From: Clostridiales bacterium UBA5446
GTDB lineage: Bacteria; Bacillota; Clostridia; Oscillospirales; Oscillospiraceae
Direction: 5' to 3'
NCBI GenBank assembly: GCA_002427465.1
Contig: DIRC01000061.1
Location: 11,484 to 26,567, forward strand
Length of the DNA: 15,084 nucleotides
Below, piece by piece: positions 13,819-15,084 of this stretch (position 1 is its first letter; every line of letters starts with the position of its first letter). The notes under the pieces were generated by a model. The model was not told the origin of the DNA. It saw only the letters and a program-made list of their open reading frames with translations, and did not search any database. A program made the position numbers and the translations under genes.

Positions 13819-14511
13819 ATGATTCGAAAAATCATCAAAATAGATGAAGAAAAATGTGTGGGCTGCGGCCTGTGCGCCAACGCCTGCCAGGAGGGAGCCA
13901 TCGCCATAGTAGACGGCAAGGCAAAGCTGGTCCGCGAGGATTACTGCGACGGCCTTGGAAACTGCCTGCCCGTATGCCCCACAGGGGCCATCGCCTTTGA
14001 GGAGAGGGAGGCTCCCGCTTTTGACGAGGAAGCCGCCAATGCCCAGAAGGCGCAAGAGTGCTCTGTTCCCCAGGGCTGTCCGGGAAAAGTGGCCAAAACA
14101 CTAAGGCGGCAGCCCGCCCCGTCAGCCGATGCGGAGCCCGGCCCAAGCGAACTGATGCAATGGCCGGTGCAAATTAAGCTGGCGCCGGTAAATGCCCCTT
14201 ATTTTGAAGGCGCCAATCTTTTAATCGCGGCGGACTGCACCGCCTACGCCTATGCCGGGTTCCACCGGAAATTTATGAAAAACCGCATCACCCTCATCGG
14301 CTGCCCCAAGCTGGACGAGGGAGACTATACCGAAAAGCTGGCAGAGATCATCCGAAGGAATAATATCCGGAGCGTAATGGTCGTCCGCATGGAGGTACCC
14401 TGCTGCGGCGGTATTGAACGCGCAGTGCGGCAGGCCCTGATCGACAGCGGGAAGATGATACCCTGGCAGGTGGTGGTACTGTCCACCGACGGCCACGTTC
14501 TGGAGGATTAG
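13819..14511 (+). CDS. Ferredoxin-like Fe-S protein with a cysteine-rich C-terminal domain
   Basis: The protein has 230 residues and no signal peptide. The N-terminal two-cluster ferredoxin domain (about 1-60) has a full C-x2-C-x2-C-x3-C motif (C13, C16, C19, C23). Its second motif has only three cysteines, C43, C49 and C53 (YCDGLGNCLPVCP), with Leu where the second Cys would be. I recall this YCDGLG form as typical of related clostridial and methanogen proteins, so it is not a local mutation. After a linker, a C-terminal domain (about 113-230) has further cysteines in recognisable places: C81 and C87 (CSVPQGCPG), C140 (AADC), C162 (GCPKLDE) and C195-C196 (PCCGG). An electron-transfer role is likely, but the partner is unknown. 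GGGAGG lies eight bases before the ATG. It leads an operon with the cupin and ferredoxin and is divergent from the regulator. Confidence 0.88.
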   Translation: MIRKIIKIDEEKCVGCGLCANACQEGAIAIVDGKAKLVREDYCDGLGNCLPVCPTGAIAFEEREAPAFDEEAANAQKAQECSVPQGCPGKVAKTLRRQPAPSADAEPGPSELMQWPVQIKLAPVNAPYFEGANLLIAADCTAYAYAGFHRKFMKNRITLIGCPKLDEGDYTEKLAEIIRRNNIRSVMVVRMEVPCCGGIERAVRQALIDSGKMIPWQVVVLSTDGHVLED

Positions 14512-14525
14512 AAAGGAGACCGTAT

Positions 14526-14888
14526 ATGGCAAATCCATTGAAAAACACCCCCCGCGAAACCGTCTTCCGGCTGACGGAACAAATCGAAATCTTGCCGGGA
14601 CAGGTGGTCAGCCGTACCCTTGCCCAGAATCCGGCCCTGAGCGTCACCCTGTTTGCTTTTGACCGGGACGAGGAAATCGGAACCCACGATTCCGAAGGGG
14701 ACGCGCTGGTCACGGTGCTGGAGGGTACCGGGCGCTTTACCGTGGACGGTACGGAATATACGCTTACCGCAGGGGAATCCCTGCTGATGCCGGCGAAAAA
14801 GCCTCATGCGGTTTTCGCGCCGGAAGCGTTTAAAATGCTCCTGCTGGTTGTCTTTCCCCAGCGGGAAATCAGAAAGGATGAAAATTAA
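14526..14888 (+). CDS. Single-domain cupin protein
   Basis: The protein has 120 residues and a small beta-barrel cupin fold. Cupin motif 1 is GTHDSEGDALVTVLEGTG (about 52-69) and motif 2 is AGESLLMPAKKPHAV (about 82-96). The usual HxH of motif 1 is reduced to a single His54 (H-D-S), and motif 2 keeps His94, so a metal site, if present, is atypical. This is the form I recall for cupins in such Fe-S gene clusters. GGAG lies about seven bases before the ATG, 14 bases after the Fe-S gene. The next gene begins one base after its stop codon, so the two are probably translationally coupled. Enzyme, sensor or storage role cannot be told. Confidence 0.87.
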   Translation: MANPLKNTPRETVFRLTEQIEILPGQVVSRTLAQNPALSVTLFAFDRDEEIGTHDSEGDALVTVLEGTGRFTVDGTEYTLTAGESLLMPAKKPHAVFAPEAFKMLLLVVFPQREIRKDEN

Positions 14889-14889
14889 T

Positions 14890-15078
14890 ATGAAAGCAAC
14901 TGTCGACCGCTCCGGCTGCATTGGCTGCGGCCTTTGCGAGGTAACCTGCCCGGAAGTGTTCCGGATGGCCGAGGATGACAAATCTGAAGTGTATGCCCAG
15001 CCCACGCCGGAAAATCTTGCCGCCGCCAGGGAAGCGGAGGAAAACTGCCCGGTATCCGTCATCCGAATTGAAGAATAA
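14890..15078 (+). CDS. Small single-cluster ferredoxin
   Basis: The protein has 62 residues and is a cytoplasmic electron carrier. C10, C13 and C16 (CIGCGLC) and C54 (NCPVSVI) are the expected [4Fe-4S] ligands. C20 (TCPEVF) is an extra cysteine, as in Desulfovibrio gigas-type ferredoxins, which could allow 3Fe/4Fe conversion or a disulfide. PEVFRM and the acidic helix before C54 are family-typical. I chose the ATG at 14890 because AAAGGA lies about 11 bases upstream; an in-frame ATG at 14878 overlaps the cupin gene and leaves no ribosome site. The last six bases of the window (AGAAAG) may begin the ribosome site of another gene, so the operon probably continues. Confidence 0.93.
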   Translation: MKATVDRSGCIGCGLCEVTCPEVFRMAEDDKSEVYAQPTPENLAAAREAEENCPVSVIRIEE

Positions 15079-15084
15079 AGAAAG

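Overview
The window looks like a chromosomal segment of a moderately GC-rich anaerobic Firmicute, most likely Clostridia in the Oscillospiraceae/Ruminococcaceae range. The evidence is a phenylalanine T-box in front of pheST, an IreB gene, NdoA-type toxin next to alr, strong Shine-Dalgarno sites, sigma-A type promoters, many lipoprotein signals and ferredoxin-type proteins. The species cannot be named from sequence alone. No insertion sequence, phage gene, CRISPR array or replication origin was seen.

Layout. (1) Positions 2-1815, + strand: the 3' end of an elongation factor G-like gene, then two exported proteins, an SGNH/GDSL hydrolase and a DUF4358 lipoprotein. This block ends at a strong bidirectional terminator (1823-1870). 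(2) Positions 1865-8217, - strand, read right to left from a near-consensus promoter at 8250-8278: nnrD (NAD(P)HX repair), a GerS/YdcC-like LolA-fold lipoprotein, alr, ndoA (MazF-type RNase), an exported protein of unknown function, a 203-residue repeat-bearing protein of unknown function, and pdp (pyrimidine-nucleoside phosphorylase, probably with its own promoter). The lipoprotein-alr-ndoA part matches the B. subtilis ydcC-alr-ndoAI-ndoA order, but the antitoxin gene is missing. (3) Positions 8287-12037, + strand: a divergent promoter, a T-box leader with a UUC specifier, pheS and pheT. (4) Positions 12078-12942: an AT-richer stretch of short single-gene units, namely ireB, tRNA-Gln(CTG) and a small glycine-zipper protein, the first two with clear promoters and terminators. 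(5) Positions 12991-15084: a Crp/Fnr-family regulator on the - strand, divergent from an iron-sulfur protein, a cupin and a small ferredoxin on the + strand. A perfect palindrome lies in the shared promoter region, and the + operon may continue past the window.

Most of the window is housekeeping: translation, cell-wall D-alanine supply, cofactor repair and nucleoside salvage. The best candidate for a poorly described system is the Crp/Fnr - Fe-S protein - cupin - ferredoxin module at the right end. Secondary points of interest are the antitoxin-less ndoA, an intrinsic terminator that runs directly into a ribosome binding site (3828-3880), and a gene carrying four 27-bp tandem repeats.
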